A DNA stretch of 64,000 nt from Microvirga arsenatis (lineage in GTDB: Bacteria > Pseudomonadota > Alphaproteobacteria > Rhizobiales > Beijerinckiaceae). Below the pieces are notes generated by a model that was given only the letters and a program-made list of their open reading frames with translations, searched no databases and was not told where the DNA came from. Positions 50,274 through 59,798 of the stretch are shown piece by piece. The translations under genes and the position numbers were made by a program. Position 1 is the first letter of the stretch. Every line of letters begins with the position of its first letter. Location: contig NZ_JAAAXJ010000001.1 in the NCBI RefSeq assembly GCF_009910705.1, forward strand, positions 186,001 to 250,000, read 5' to 3'.

Positions 50274-50433
50274 GCTGACGGCAGGTCTCCTGGCTCGCGG
50301 GTCGATGCTTTTCGCCGCCTTCCCGGGATTGCATCCCAGTGGCATTTGGAGCGAAGGCTCGCCGCTTACAGTTGCGGGGGCAGCCGCGGTGTCTCACCGC
50401 ATTCCCTTTTCACCCCGTTGCCGGGGCACCGTC
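50274..50433 (-). promoter_or_regulatory. Cobalamin (adenosylcobalamin) riboswitch
   Basis: All the conserved blocks are present in order on the minus strand: GGTGAAAAGGGAA, GCGGTGAGACACCGCGGC, GCCCCCGCAACTGTAAGCGG, CCACTGGGATGCAATCCCGG, GGGAAGGCGG, and the B12 box GAGCCAGGAGACCTGCC at 50281-50296. It leads the hupE-DUF1636-cobW-cobN-cobGHIJ run, so adenosylcobalamin should repress metal uptake and corrin synthesis together. It does not face cobO, which is transcribed the other way. Confidence 0.95.
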
Positions 50434-50552
50434 GTCACCATGCTTATCTGGCCGGGAAGGATGTTTCAAGCCTGCGCCTCGGGCATGGCCGGCCTTGAAA
50501 TCCGGCCGGAGCCTGTTCATGGTGCGGCCCTTCCACAGGAAAGCAGGCCGGG

Positions 50553-51158
50553 ATGACCCAGGACGAAGAGGCGCGCCACCGCGCCAAGATGATCAAGCGC
50601 AAGGAGGTGCAGGACCGGGAGGTCGCCTCGAAAACCATCGAGAAGGGGCTGCTCATCGTCCATACCGGTCCCGGCAAGGGCAAGTCGACGGCGGCCTTCG
50701 GGCTGATGCTGCGGGCGCTCGGGCGCGGCTTCCGGGTCGGCGTGGTCCAGTTCATCAAGGGCGCCTGGGAGACGGGCGAGCGCATGGCCCTGGACCGCTT
50801 CGCCGATCAGGTCGAGTGGCACACCATGGGCGAGGGCTTCACCTGGGAGACGCAGGACCGCTCCCGCGACGTGGCGGCGGCGGAGCGCGCCTGGGCCAAG
50901 GTCAAGGAGCTGATGGCCCGCGAGGACATCCGCCTCCTGGTGCTCGACGAGCTCAACATTGCCCTGCGCTACGAGTATCTGGATCTGGCCGACGTGGTCG
51001 AAACCCTGAGGCGGCGCAGGCCCGATCTCCACGTCGTCGTGACCGGCCGCAACGCCAAGCCGGAGCTGATCGAGGCCGCCGATCTCGTCACCGAGATGAC
51101 CCTGGTGAAGCACCACTTCGCCGCGGGCGTGAAGGCGCAGGAAGGCGTGGAGTTCTAG
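50553..51158 (+). CDS. cobO: Corrinoid adenosyltransferase (CobO/BtuR type)
   Basis: A 201-residue ATP:co(I)rrinoid adenosyltransferase. The P-loop is LLIVHTGPGKGKSTAAFGL near residue 37; VGVVQFIKGAWETGER, GEGFTWETQDRSRD and LLVLDELNIALRYEYLD are family motifs, and VVTGRNAKPELIEAADLVTE follows. It attaches the 5'-deoxyadenosyl group to the corrinoid. It is immediately followed by cobQ with no gap between stop and start. The riboswitch just upstream is on the other strand. Confidence 0.95.
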   Translation: MTQDEEARHRAKMIKRKEVQDREVASKTIEKGLLIVHTGPGKGKSTAAFGLMLRALGRGFRVGVVQFIKGAWETGERMALDRFADQVEWHTMGEGFTWETQDRSRDVAAAERAWAKVKELMAREDIRLLVLDELNIALRYEYLDLADVVETLRRRRPDLHVVVTGRNAKPELIEAADLVTEMTLVKHHFAAGVKAQEGVEF

Positions 51159-52616
51159 ATGCGCGCGCTGATGATCCAGGGCACCGGCTCCAACGTGGGC
51201 AAGTCGCTCCTGGTGGCCGGCCTGTGCCGGGTCTTCGCGCGCAGGGGTTTGAGGGTCCGGCCCTTCAAGCCGCAAAACATGTCGAACAACGCCGCCGTCA
51301 CGGCGGATGGCGGGGAGATCGGTCGCGCCCAGGCGCTGCAGGCGCAGGCGGCGGGCGTGGCCCCCAGCGTCCACATGAACCCGGTGCTGCTGAAGCCCCA
51401 GAGCGAGATCGGCTCGCAGGTGGTGGTGCAGGGCCGTGTCGTCGGAACTGCGAAGGCGCGCGAGTACCAGGCCTGGAAGCCGCGCCTGATGGAGGCCGTG
51501 CTCGACAGCTTTTCGCGACTCTCCGAGGAGGCCGACCTCGTTCTCGTCGAAGGAGCGGGTTCGGCGTCGGAGGTGAACCTGCGGGCCGGCGACATCGCCA
51601 ATATGGGCTTTGCCCGCGCGGCGGACGTGCCCGTGGTGCTCGTGGGCGACATCGACCGCGGCGGCGTGATCGCGAGCCTCGTGGGCACCAAGGCGGTGCT
51701 CGACGAGGCCGATGCCGCGATGATCCGCGGCTTCATCGTCAACCGCTTCCGCGGCGATCCGGCCCTGTTCGACAGCGGCATGCGTTTCGTCGCCGAGCGC
51801 ACCGGCTGGCCGGCTCTCGGCCTCGTCCCGCATTTCGCCGACGCTGCGCGCCTGCCGGCGGAGGACGGTCTGGGATTGCGGCGCGAGGGGCGCAAAGGGG
51901 CCGTGCGCGTCGCCGTGCCGGTCACGCCCTGGATCTCCAACTTCGACGATCTCGATCCCCTGCGCGAGGAGCCGGGCCTCGAGGTGCTTCTGGTCGAGCC
52001 GGGGCAGCCGCTGCCGGCCGATGCGGCGCTCGTCCTGCTGCCGGGCTCGAAGACCACCATCGACGATCTTCTGTTCATCCGCGCGCAGGGCTGGGACATC
52101 GACCTCAAGGCGCATCTGCGCCGGGGCGGGCGGGTGCTCGGCCTCTGCGGCGGCTACCAGATGCTGGGACGGCGCATCGACGATCCGCTCGGCATCGAGG
52201 GGGAGGCCGGCCGCTCCATCGAGGGGCTCGGGCTTCTCGATGTTGCGACGACGCTCACCGCGAAGAAGCGTCTCGTGGCCGTGACCGGAACGACGATCCC
52301 CGATGAGGTGCCGTTCTCCGGCTACGAGATGCATATCGGCGAGACCTCGGGGCCGGATGCAGCTCACAGGCCCTTCGCGCAATTGGCGAACGGGCAGGCG
52401 GATGGTGCCGTCTCGGCGGATGGGCGCGTGGCGGGCACTTACGTGCACGGCCTGTTTTCGGATGACCGGCAGCGAGCGCGGTGGCTTCGGATGCTCGGGA
52501 CAGAGACGAGCGATCTCGCTTACGAATCCCTCGTCGACAGCATTCTCGACCGCTTCGCCGATCATCTGGAAGCGCATCTCGATTGCGAGCGGCTTCTCGC
52601 GATCAGCGGGCGATGA
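51159..52616 (+). CDS. cobQ: Cobyric acid synthase
   Basis: A 485-residue glutamine amidotransferase that adds four amides to the adenosylated corrin. The N-terminal synthase domain begins [20 protein letters not shown], then [20 protein letters not shown] and [19 protein letters not shown]. The glutaminase domain has the nucleophile in [15 protein letters not shown] near residue 330 and [13 protein letters not shown]. It starts directly after the cobO stop and its last 14 bases overlap the 3' end of cobD on the other strand. Confidence 0.96.
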   Translation: MRALMIQGTGSNVGKSLLVAGLCRVFARRGLRVRPFKPQNMSNNAAVTADGGEIGRAQALQAQAAGVAPSVHMNPVLLKPQSEIGSQVVVQGRVVGTAKAREYQAWKPRLMEAVLDSFSRLSEEADLVLVEGAGSASEVNLRAGDIANMGFARAADVPVVLVGDIDRGGVIASLVGTKAVLDEADAAMIRGFIVNRFRGDPALFDSGMRFVAERTGWPALGLVPHFADAARLPAEDGLGLRREGRKGAVRVAVPVTPWISNFDDLDPLREEPGLEVLLVEPGQPLPADAALVLLPGSKTTIDDLLFIRAQGWDIDLKAHLRRGGRVLGLCGGYQMLGRRIDDPLGIEGEAGRSIEGLGLLDVATTLTAKKRLVAVTGTTIPDEVPFSGYEMHIGETSGPDAAHRPFAQLANGQADGAVSADGRVAGTYVHGLFSDDRQRARWLRMLGTETSDLAYESLVDSILDRFADHLEAHLDCERLLAISGR

Positions 52617-53589
52617 TCCAGGCGAGCAGCGCCGATCCCGCCGCGAGGCCGAACAGCAGGGCACAGGCCGTGCGGTAGAGAGCAAGTGCCCGATCGATGT
52701 CGTCGGCCGTTGCTTCCGCACGTCCGTCTCCCATCCAGCGGTCCTCGACGCGCACGTCGCCATAGACGCGGGGGCCTGCCAGGCGCAGGCCGAGGGCTCC
52801 CGCCATCGCGGCCTCGGGCCAGCCGGCATTGGGCGAGCGGTGATGCGGGGCGTCCCGCCGGACCGCGCGCCATGCCCGGGCAGGCGAGGCTTCCCGGTGG
52901 AGAGCGGCTGCGGCAACGATCAGCAGCGCCGAGAGGCGCGAGGCGGGCAGGTTCACCAGATCGTCGAACCGCGCCGTCGCCCAGCCGAAGGCCTCGTGCC
53001 GGGGGGTGCGGTGGCCGATCATGCTGTCGGCGGTGTTCGCCGCCTTGTAGAGAGCGGCGCCGGTGAAGCCGCCCAGCCCGAGCCAGAAGGCCGGCGCGAC
53101 GATCCCATCGGAAAAATTCTCCGCGAGGCTCTCGATGGCGGCCCGGGAGACGCCCGCCGCGTCCAGGCTCTGCGGATTGCGCCCGACGATCATCGAGACG
53201 GCCCGGCGACCGCCGTCGAGACCGCCCTCGCGCAGCCCCTGCGCCACCGCCGCCACATGCTCGTGGAGGCTGCGCTGGGCAACGAGGCTGCTGGCGAGGA
53301 TAGCCAAGATCACGAGCCCCGCGAGACCGAGCGGGCGCAGAAGCATCTCGACCGTCGAAACCGTCAATCCCGTCACGGTCAGGAGAGCAAGCAGGGCGAG
53401 AACGCTCGCGCCGCGCCTCCGCCCGAAGGACCAGCCTTCCCGGTTCAGGGTCCGGTCGAGCATCTTGATCAGCCGCCCGATCCAGGTGACGGGATGCCCG
53501 ACCGCCGTGTAAAGGCGGGTGGGATAGCCGAAAGCCGCCTCCGCCGCGAGGGCGAGGCTTAAGATGAGAAGGCTGTCGGAGAGGGCCAT
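52603..53589 (-). CDS. cobD: Adenosylcobinamide-phosphate synthase (CobD/CbiB)
   Basis: A 328-residue membrane protein with about four TM segments that attaches the aminopropanol arm to adenosylcobyric acid. [20 protein letters not shown] begins the conserved region; [39 protein letters not shown] and [16 protein letters not shown] are typical. It is transcribed opposite to cobQ and cobC. The ATG has no strong ribosome site; an upstream extension reads through non-conserved Pro/Arg-rich sequence and was left out. Confidence 0.93.
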   Translation of the reverse strand: MALSDSLLILSLALAAEAAFGYPTRLYTAVGHPVTWIGRLIKMLDRTLNREGWSFGRRRGASVLALLALLTVTGLTVSTVEMLLRPLGLAGLVILAILASSLVAQRSLHEHVAAVAQGLREGGLDGGRRAVSMIVGRNPQSLDAAGVSRAAIESLAENFSDGIVAPAFWLGLGGFTGAALYKAANTADSMIGHRTPRHEAFGWATARFDDLVNLPASRLSALLIVAAAALHREASPARAWRAVRRDAPHHRSPNAGWPEAAMAGALGLRLAGPRVYGDVRVEDRWMGDGRAEATADDIDRALALYRTACALLFGLAAGSALLAWIIAR

Positions 53590-53600
53590 GGGTGGAAAGG

Positions 53601-54599
53601 ATGAGTGAGGCGCGGATCTGGCACGGGGGCGACCTGGACGAAGCCCGGCGGCTCTTTCCGGGGGCACCCGAGCCGTGGATCGACCTGTCGACGGGGATCA
53701 ATCCCATAGCCTATCCGGTGCCCGCCCTGCCAGCCTCCCTGTTCGAGCGGCTGCCGCTGCCTGCCGACCACCGCGACCTGGAGGCTGCCGCGGCCGAAGC
53801 CTATGGGGCGGCGGATCCTGCCATGGTCGTAGCCGCGCCGGGAACGCAGGTTCTCATCAATCTCCTGCCTCTGCTCCGGCCGCGATCGCGCGTCGCCATC
53901 CTGGGACCCACCTATGCCGAACATGCCCAGGCCTGGCGCGCCGCCGGGCACGAGGTCAGCGAGGTCGCCTCGCCCGAGGAGGCCGACCGGGCCGACGTCG
54001 TCGTGCTGGTCAACCCGAACAACCCGGATGGCCGCGCGGTCGCGCGCGACGTCCTGCTCGCCTTGGCGGAGCGCCTCCGGAGCCGGAGCGGCTGGCTGGT
54101 GGTCGATGAGGCCTTTGCCGATTTCGATGCGGACGAGACCATCGTTCCCGCTCTCCCGAGCAATGCGGTGGTCCTGCGCTCCTTCGGCAAGACCTACGGG
54201 CTGGCGGGGGTCAGGCTCGGCTTCGCGATTGCCGCCGGGGATCTGGCCCTGCGGTTCAGGCAAATGCTCGGGCCATGGTCCGTCTCGGGACCGGCCCTCG
54301 CCGTGGGGCGGCAGGCTCTGCGGGACCGGAAATGGCTCAACGCGGCGCGGGAGGGGCGAGGCCAGGATGCACGCCGCCTCGACGCCCTGCTGCAACCCTT
54401 CGCCAGCGGGCCGCTGCGCGGCACGAGGCTCTACCGGCTCCTGGAGACCATGCGGGCGCCGGACCTGTTCTCCCATCTCGGACGAAAGGGAATCTGGGTC
54501 CGCCGCTTCCAGTTCGATTGCCGCCTCCTGCGGTTCGGCCTGCCGGGATCGGCGGTCGCATGGGAGCGCCTGTCCGGTGCATTGGGCGAATTCGCATAA
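53601..54599 (+). CDS. cobC: Threonine-phosphate decarboxylase, CobC type
   Basis: A 332-residue PLP-dependent class I/II aminotransferase-fold enzyme. WIDLSTGINPIAYPVPALP marks the CobC start; VVVLVNPNNPDGRAVAR, WLVVDEAFADFDADE and the PLP lysine in LRSFGKTYGLAGVRLGF near residue 200 are the core motifs. It makes the (R)-1-amino-2-propanol phosphate used by CobD, which is divergent 11 bases away. A GTG 9 bases upstream of the ATG is an alternative start. About 480 bases of non-coding or small-gene sequence follow. Confidence 0.93.
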   Translation: MSEARIWHGGDLDEARRLFPGAPEPWIDLSTGINPIAYPVPALPASLFERLPLPADHRDLEAAAAEAYGAADPAMVVAAPGTQVLINLLPLLRPRSRVAILGPTYAEHAQAWRAAGHEVSEVASPEEADRADVVVLVNPNNPDGRAVARDVLLALAERLRSRSGWLVVDEAFADFDADETIVPALPSNAVVLRSFGKTYGLAGVRLGFAIAAGDLALRFRQMLGPWSVSGPALAVGRQALRDRKWLNAAREGRGQDARRLDALLQPFASGPLRGTRLYRLLETMRAPDLFSHLGRKGIWVRRFQFDCRLLRFGLPGSAVAWERLSGALGEFA

Positions 54600-54630
54600 A
54601 TATAGATGGCGAAGTCCCGAAGTAGACTAG

Positions 54631-54702
54631 GGAAAAGAAAAGCCGCGACCGGCATTGCTGCCAAGATCGCGGCTTGTGTCCGTGTCTGCCCCCAAAACAC
54701 GG
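54631..54702 (-). ncRNA. Second two-hairpin RNA element with GGGGGCA loop
   Basis: On the minus strand: hairpin 1 (CCGTGT/ACACGG, loop TTTGGGGGCAG), 4 bases, hairpin 2 (9-bp stem AAGCCGCGA/TCGCGGCTT, 18-base loop), then TTCTTTTCC. Hairpin 2 with its U tract is a good Rho-independent terminator for leftward transcription. It matches the element at 22.2 kb in order, spacing, stem core GCCGCGA/TCGCGGC and loop GGGGCA. The annotated cobC gene runs the other way, so this ends an unannotated leftward transcript. Confidence 0.5.
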
Positions 54703-54707
54703 AAGTG

Positions 54708-54782
54708 TTATTTAAAACTTCTTTCGTGACTCTTGAGCCAATTGCTCTCGATCAATAGGATCAGGTTATAAGCCGATTTCAT
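54708..54782 (-). CDS. Possible 24-residue small protein
   Basis: A short frame, ATG to TAA, encoding MKSAYNLILLIESNWLKSHE and four more residues (RSFK). It lies in an A+T-rich island just before the two-hairpin terminator and on the same strand, which gives it a transcript end. The first 12 residues are amphipathic or hydrophobic, the rest basic. No clear ribosome site is visible. It could be a genuine leader or small protein, or chance within a small RNA. The rest of the 54.6-55.08 kb gap holds no other recognisable gene. Confidence 0.3.
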   Translation of the reverse strand: MKSAYNLILLIESNWLKSHERSFK

Positions 54783-55030
54783 CTTGTTTGGGAATAGTGG
54801 AAATTACGTAAGACGATCAGTTAAGCTTGCTCGAACCTTGCGTTATGGACAAGGCTGCGGCCGATTGAAATAAAGTTTCGGTTGAAAAACAGCCATTTTC
54901 AGGCGCGAGCACGGCCGAGCTTGGTCGTGAATACTCAACCTCCTGACATTTTGACGCACCGGGCTGCGCCGGCCCTACGAGGTGCAGATCCCCTCCGAAC
55001 AAAGAGGCTCACCGTGAGGGTCATCTCGCC

Positions 55031-55055
55031 GGAACCTCGGACTCGTGCCCGAGTT
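55031..55055 (+). promoter_or_regulatory. EcfG-like promoter, GGAAC-N16-AGTT
   Basis: GGAAC (55031-55035) and AGTT (55052-55055), 16 bases apart; one mismatch to CGTT. Predicted start near 55061, about 23 bases before the ATG of the 56-residue membrane protein. Confidence 0.45.
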
Positions 55056-55083
55056 CAGCCTTCGCATTCGTCAGGAGAGCTTC

Positions 55084-55254
55084 ATGAACCCTCGCAACTG
55101 GACCGCCCTCGCGCTCGTGGCGCTGGCGGTCGTCGTCATTTTCTTCGCCCTGCGGGAAACCCACTCCGATCCGGAGAACGCGCCGGGCCGCAGCGCCGGC
55201 AAGGAGACGATCAAGCAGATCCCGTCCAATCCGGATACGGTCACGCCCCGCTAG
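55084..55254 (+). CDS. Small single-pass membrane protein
   Basis: A 56-residue protein with one TM segment (WTALALVALAVVVIFFAL, residues 5-22) and a polar, probably periplasmic tail (RETHSDPENAPGRSAGKETI). AGGAGAG precedes the ATG by 5-6 bases. A longer frame from 55045 lacks a ribosome site. An EcfG-like promoter lies just upstream, suggesting stress control. It ends 6 bases before the 3' end of the convergent phasin-like gene. Confidence 0.7.
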   Translation: MNPRNWTALALVALAVVVIFFALRETHSDPENAPGRSAGKETIKQIPSNPDTVTPR

Positions 55255-55260
55255 TCGCGG

Positions 55261-55533
55261 CTAGCGGCTGAGTCGCTGCGGACGGCGCAGCCGCTTCGCA
55301 TTGGCCCGCACCTTCCTGCGGTACCCCTTCACCACCTTGTGGGCCGATCCGCCGGCCGCGATCACGGCGGCCGCTTCGGCGAAGGCGGTTACCTTCTCCG
55401 TCACCATGAGCAGGTTCTCGGCAGGGGATCCTTGCCCGAGGGCGGCCTGCGACAGACGGGTCCAGATCACCGTCTGGGCCTCGAAGGCCAGCATCGTGGT
55501 GTCGGTGGCAAGCTTCATCCAGGGTATGAACAT
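55261..55533 (-). CDS. Small phasin-like helical protein
   Basis: A 90-residue protein beginning MFIPWMKLATDTTMLAFEAQ, then LLMVTEKVTAFAEAAAVIAA and a basic end (VKGYRRKVRANAKRLRRPQR). This helical core with a Lys/Arg-rich tail is typical of a small phasin-like or hypothetical family frequent in Hyphomicrobiales. It may associate with polyhydroxyalkanoate granules or nucleic acid; neither is shown. The ATG at MFIPWM is preferred because upstream sequence in the same frame is unlike the family. Confidence 0.7.
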   Translation of the reverse strand: MFIPWMKLATDTTMLAFEAQTVIWTRLSQAALGQGSPAENLLMVTEKVTAFAEAAAVIAAGGSAHKVVKGYRRKVRANAKRLRRPQRLSR

Positions 55534-55749
55534 CGGGCGTCCCGCATGGTGTCTGTTCCTCGTCAACGCATCGTTGCCCGCTGCGATCCAGACACAGTCC
55601 CGGTTCAGCCCTGATGGGCGGCAGGGTCGTCCGAAAGAGTGCACGGGGATTCAGGGTGTATTTCAGAAGCGGAGGCGTCGGATTAGCATAGGTAAAGATG
55701 AATGGGCGAAAAACCTTCGCTCATTTCTCAGGGCGGGCAGGGGGAAAGC

Positions 55750-55995
55750 GTGCCCCGATACTATATCGACATCAGAAGCCATTTCGGCATCGACGAGGAC
55801 CCGAGCGGGATCGAACTGCCCGACATCGCGGCCGCCGAGGCCGAGGCCCTGAAGATCGTGCGGGCGCTCCTGCAGCATTGGGCCGCCATGCCCCCGGATT
55901 ACAGCAGGGACATCATGATCGAAATCGTCGGGGAGGACCTGCGCCCCGTGCTCATCATCCCCTGCTTCGACGCAGGGTTGAGACTGCAGGACTAG
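55750..55995 (+). CDS. DUF6894-type small protein
   Basis: An 81-residue protein starting at GTG. The translation VPRYYIDIRSHFGIDEDPSG, then IELPDIAAAEAEALKIVRAL, matches the MPRYYFDI ... GVELPD ... A..EAL pattern of a family (DUF6894) that is highly multiplied in rhizobia and methylobacteria. AGGGGGAAAGC precedes the GTG. A longer frame from an ATG at 55702 adds 16 residues not found in the family pattern. Function unknown. Confidence 0.78.
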   Translation: MPRYYIDIRSHFGIDEDPSGIELPDIAAAEAEALKIVRALLQHWAAMPPDYSRDIMIEIVGEDLRPVLIIPCFDAGLRLQD

Positions 55996-56120
55996 GCTGA
56001 CATCGGGCTGAAGCTTTGGGTGCCGGCCGGTCGCCGACGTGTGCCTCTCACCTTCTCGGACGAGCTGTCCCTCGATGCCGCGCCCTCTTCAGGCGCGGCA
56101 CAGGAAAGGCAGATGCATGC

Positions 56121-56432
56121 TCAAGGGCTGCCCGCCCAGCTCACCAGTGAGCTTTCGGGATGAGTGTCCGTCGGAACCGCGACCCGCACGGGTGCGGGAG
56201 GATTGGCCCTGGTCATGCAGATTCGCATGTGCCCGCGACGGGCATCCTTGATGGTGGCCCGGTAGTCGCTCAAGGACATGTTGCGGGTCCGGTAGATCAG
56301 TCTCGTCTCTTTGTAGCAGGCATCCCAGCGCGCTTTCCCCTGGGGTGTCGAAGCCCACCCTCCGCTCTGCGCAAGGGCGCTTCCTGGGAGGAGAAGGGAT
56401 GCGGCAAGGGCGCATAGACTCAGAATACGCAT
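56121..56432 (-). CDS. Small secreted protein, function unknown
   Basis: A 103-residue protein with a signal peptide (MRILSLCALAASLLLPGSAL, cleavage near ALAQS). The mature part, about 80 residues, includes GKARWDACYKETRLIYRTR and MSLSDYRATIKDARRGHMRI, with two Cys that could pair. No family is recognised. There is no strong ribosome site. Next to it, 56433-56942 contains no supported gene. Confidence 0.6.
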   Translation of the reverse strand: MRILSLCALAASLLLPGSALAQSGGWASTPQGKARWDACYKETRLIYRTRNMSLSDYRATIKDARRGHMRICMTRANPPAPVRVAVPTDTHPESSLVSWAGSP

Positions 56433-56942
56433 GGACGGTGCTCGCAGTGTGAGTGATGGCTCACTTCTGGGAATATAACCGCCTCACGACATGAGTGTCC
56501 CCAGCAAGGACGCGGTTCAAAAGGAGATCTCCTTTTGAACCGTTGAAGGTTTTGGGGGGTAGGCCTGCGGCTCACCCTTCTCCAGCAGGGTTACGACCCG
56601 GCGTTTCAGGGAAGCTGGCAGCAGATCAGGAACGCTGCGAGGGCTGCCGTTATGGCCGTCGCGATCAAGCTTCCATCGACCGCACGGTCGAGCAGGAAGG
56701 TGCGTTTCAGCCGTCGCTCGAACAAGGCGCTCCTCGCAGGCAGAACTGGCGATAGCTGCTACCTGTGGCGCGGATTTGCAAAATCAAGCGTTCGGCGCCT
56801 TCGACCAAAGTTTCCCATCGGGTTCTGCTCACGCTTCGGAGCAAGCTCGACCGCTCCCGCTTGACAGGTCTGGCACCGGACGCCGTCCGATGATGCGGCC
56901 CTCTTCGAACCTTCAAGCGAATTTTGGGGAAACAGACTGGAA
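56433..56942. other. 510-bp stretch without a supported gene
   Basis: Between the small secreted protein and tRNA-Gln. It holds one 30-bp perfect palindrome (listed separately). Short open frames on both strands (for example 56652-56864 plus and 56707-56916 minus) have no ribosome sites, no family motifs and shadow-like Arg/Ser-rich composition. It may be a decayed gene or element, but nothing is identifiable. Confidence 0.6.
56513..56542. repeat. 30-bp perfect palindrome
   Basis: Left arm CGGTTCAAAAGGAGA, right arm its exact complement TCTCCTTTTGAACCG, with no loop. As RNA it would form a long hairpin closed by AGAUCU. The right arm contains CTCCTTTT. No T tract follows on the plus strand (GTTGAAGG). 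It is the longest perfect palindrome I noticed in the window. Confidence 0.85.
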
Positions 56943-57016
56943 TGGCTGGGGGACCTGGATTCGAACCAAGACTAACGGAGTCAGAGTCCGCTGTTCTACC
57001 ATTAAACTATCCCCCA
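56943..57016 (-). tRNA. tRNA-Gln (anticodon CTG)
   Basis: Cloverleaf on the minus strand: acceptor TGGGGGA/TCCCCCA, D arm GTTTAATGGTAGAAC, anticodon stem GCGGA/TCCGT with loop CTCTGAC, so anticodon CTG, T arm CTTGG TTCGAAT CCAGG, discriminator G and encoded CCA. U1-A72 is normal for bacterial tRNA-Gln. It is flanked by a gene-poor region on its 3' side, where integrations often occur, but no integrase is seen. Confidence 0.95.
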
Positions 57017-57197
57017 CCGAAGCTGCTCATGCCTCCGATCGTTCGGGAGCGTGTCCCAACGGCCGAGGTCTCGATCAGCGCCTGTGGTGGCGGTGAGATA
57101 GGAGGCTTTTGGCGTGGCGTCAAGCCTGGAAATCGACGCCGGGAGGCGCTGCAATCCTTCCTGCACGGCCTGGAGCGGCGGGAGGCGGATCCGCGCC

Positions 57198-57758
57198 TCA
57201 TTCGTTCATGGCGCCGCCTCCGGGTGGGGTTTCCATCCCGAGGCCGGTCCTGGCGGCCGCCTCGTCCTCCGCCTCCGCCGCATCGGCGGCGATCCGCTCG
57301 TAGCGGTCCAGCGCTCCCTGCAGGATGTAGGCGGCGGCCATCTTGTCCACCGCGTCCGCCCGCTTGGCCCGGGAGGCATCCGCATCGAGGAGGGTGCGCG
57401 TCACCACCATGGTGGACATGCGCTCGTCCCAGAACAGCACCGGCAGGGGCAGGAGGGGCTTGAGGTTGCGAACGAAGGCGCGGGTCGCCTGCGAGCGCGG
57501 GCCCTCCGTCCCGTCCATGTTGAGCGGCAGCCCGAAGACGAGGCCGCCGACCTCGTAGCGGGCGACGAGGTCCTTGATCCGTCCGACATCGGGCGTGAAC
57601 TTCACCCGCTTGATCGTCTCGAGGGGCGTCGCGATCCGCCGCTCCACGTCGGAGAGAGCCAGGCCGATGGTCTTGGTGCCGAGATCGATCCCCATGAGGC
57701 GGGCGCGCGGAGCCAGGCCGTCGATGAAGGCGACCAGCTCGTCATCCTTGGAAATCAT
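57198..57758 (-). CDS. ruvX: RuvX/YqgF family nuclease
   Basis: A 186-residue RNase H-fold protein, annotated either as a Holliday junction resolvase or as the nuclease that matures 16S rRNA ends. Catalytic motifs are [17 protein letters not shown] near residue 23, [14 protein letters not shown] (about 75-88) and [20 protein letters not shown] near 110, with [15 protein letters not shown] completing the site. The C-terminal 30 residues (Ala/Glu-rich, then [15 protein letters not shown]) extend beyond the usual 140-160 residues. AGGAGG precedes the ATG. Confidence 0.93.
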   Translation of the reverse strand: MISKDDELVAFIDGLAPRARLMGIDLGTKTIGLALSDVERRIATPLETIKRVKFTPDVGRIKDLVARYEVGGLVFGLPLNMDGTEGPRSQATRAFVRNLKPLLPLPVLFWDERMSTMVVTRTLLDADASRAKRADAVDKMAAAYILQGALDRYERIAADAAEAEDEAAARTGLGMETPPGGGAMNE

Positions 57759-57823
57759 GGGCCTCCTCCTCGTGCCGCCTGCGGGAACACAGCCAGTATA
57801 GAGGAAGTCGCCCGGCGTCGAGA

Positions 57824-58957
<1,134 letters not shown>

Positions 58958-58973
58958 TGGGCAGCATCCTTGA

Positions 58974-59798
58974 CTAACCCTTCACCGCGCCGGCCGTGAG
59001 GCCCGCCACGATCTTGCGCTGGAACACGAGCACCAGCGCGATGATCGGCAGGGTCACGATGACGGAGGCCGCCATGATCGTTCCCCAGGGCAGCTCGTAG
59101 GCCGTCGAGCCGGTCATGAGGGCGATGGCGGGCGGCACGGTGCGCCGCTCGTTCGTGAGGGTGAAGGTGAGGGCGAAGAGAAACTCGTTCCAGGAGACGA
59201 TGAAGGCGAGAAGCCCCGTCGTGACGGCCGCCGGCGCCATGAGCGGCAGGAAGACGCGCCGCACCACGATCCAGGGCGTCGCGCCATCCACGAAAGCCGC
59301 CTCCTCGATCTCCTTCGGCAGCTCGCGCATGAAGGTGGTGAGCACCCAGATCGTGAAGGGCAGGGTGAGCATGAGATTGGCGAGGATCAGGCCCGGCAGG
59401 GTGTTGTAGAGCCCGAGGCTGCGGATGAGCTCGAACATGCCGGACAGCACGGCCACCTGCGGGAACATCGACACGGCGAGAATGGTCATCAGCAGAAGCC
59501 CGCGTCCCCGGAAAGGGATGCGCCCGAAGGCATAGGCTGCGGTCATGCCGAGCGCCAGCGAGATGGCGACCACGGATCCGGCGACGATGATGGAATTGAG
59601 AATGTTCTGGCCGAAGGGCTGGCGTTCGAAGACGGCGATGTAATTGGTGGGATCAAAGCGCTCCGGCAGGTAGGCGATGGTGAACAGCGCGGCGCCCGAG
59701 CGGAAGGACGAGATGATCGCATAGTAAAGCGGGAAGAGCGCGAAGAGGCCGATGGCGATCACGAGAAGCCAGAAGCCGATGCGGGTGACGATTTTCAT
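58974..59798 (-). CDS. Sugar ABC importer permease (MalG/ThuG class)
   Basis: A 274-residue inner-membrane permease with six TM segments. The N-terminal FWLLVIAIGLFALFPLYYAI, LTLPFTIWVLTTFMRELPKE, the EAA loop EEAAFVDGATPWIVVRRVFL and SWNEFLFALTFTLTNE are MalG-class hallmarks. The start overlaps the stop of the upstream permease by 4 bases. Confidence 0.92.
   Translation of the reverse strand: MKIVTRIGFWLLVIAIGLFALFPLYYAIISSFRSGAALFTIAYLPERFDPTNYIAVFERQPFGQNILNSIIVAGSVVAISLALGMTAAYAFGRIPFRGRGLLLMTILAVSMFPQVAVLSGMFELIRSLGLYNTLPGLILANLMLTLPFTIWVLTTFMRELPKEIEEAAFVDGATPWIVVRRVFLPLMAPAAVTTGLLAFIVSWNEFLFALTFTLTNERRTVPPAIALMTGSTAYELPWGTIMAASVIVTLPIIALVLVFQRKIVAGLTAGAVKG

Noticed and set aside
50274-50552. 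Riboswitch controlling cobO
   Set aside because: The B12 box and core read correctly only on the minus strand, toward hupE; cobO is on the plus strand.
56629-56651. GGAAC ... CGTT pair in the gene-free stretch
   Set aside because: Spacing is 14, outside the 16-17 range for EcfG promoters, and no gene follows.
56652-56916. Possible transposase remnant between the small secreted protein and tRNA-Gln
   Set aside because: Short frames on both strands show no transposase motif, no terminal repeats and no target duplication.
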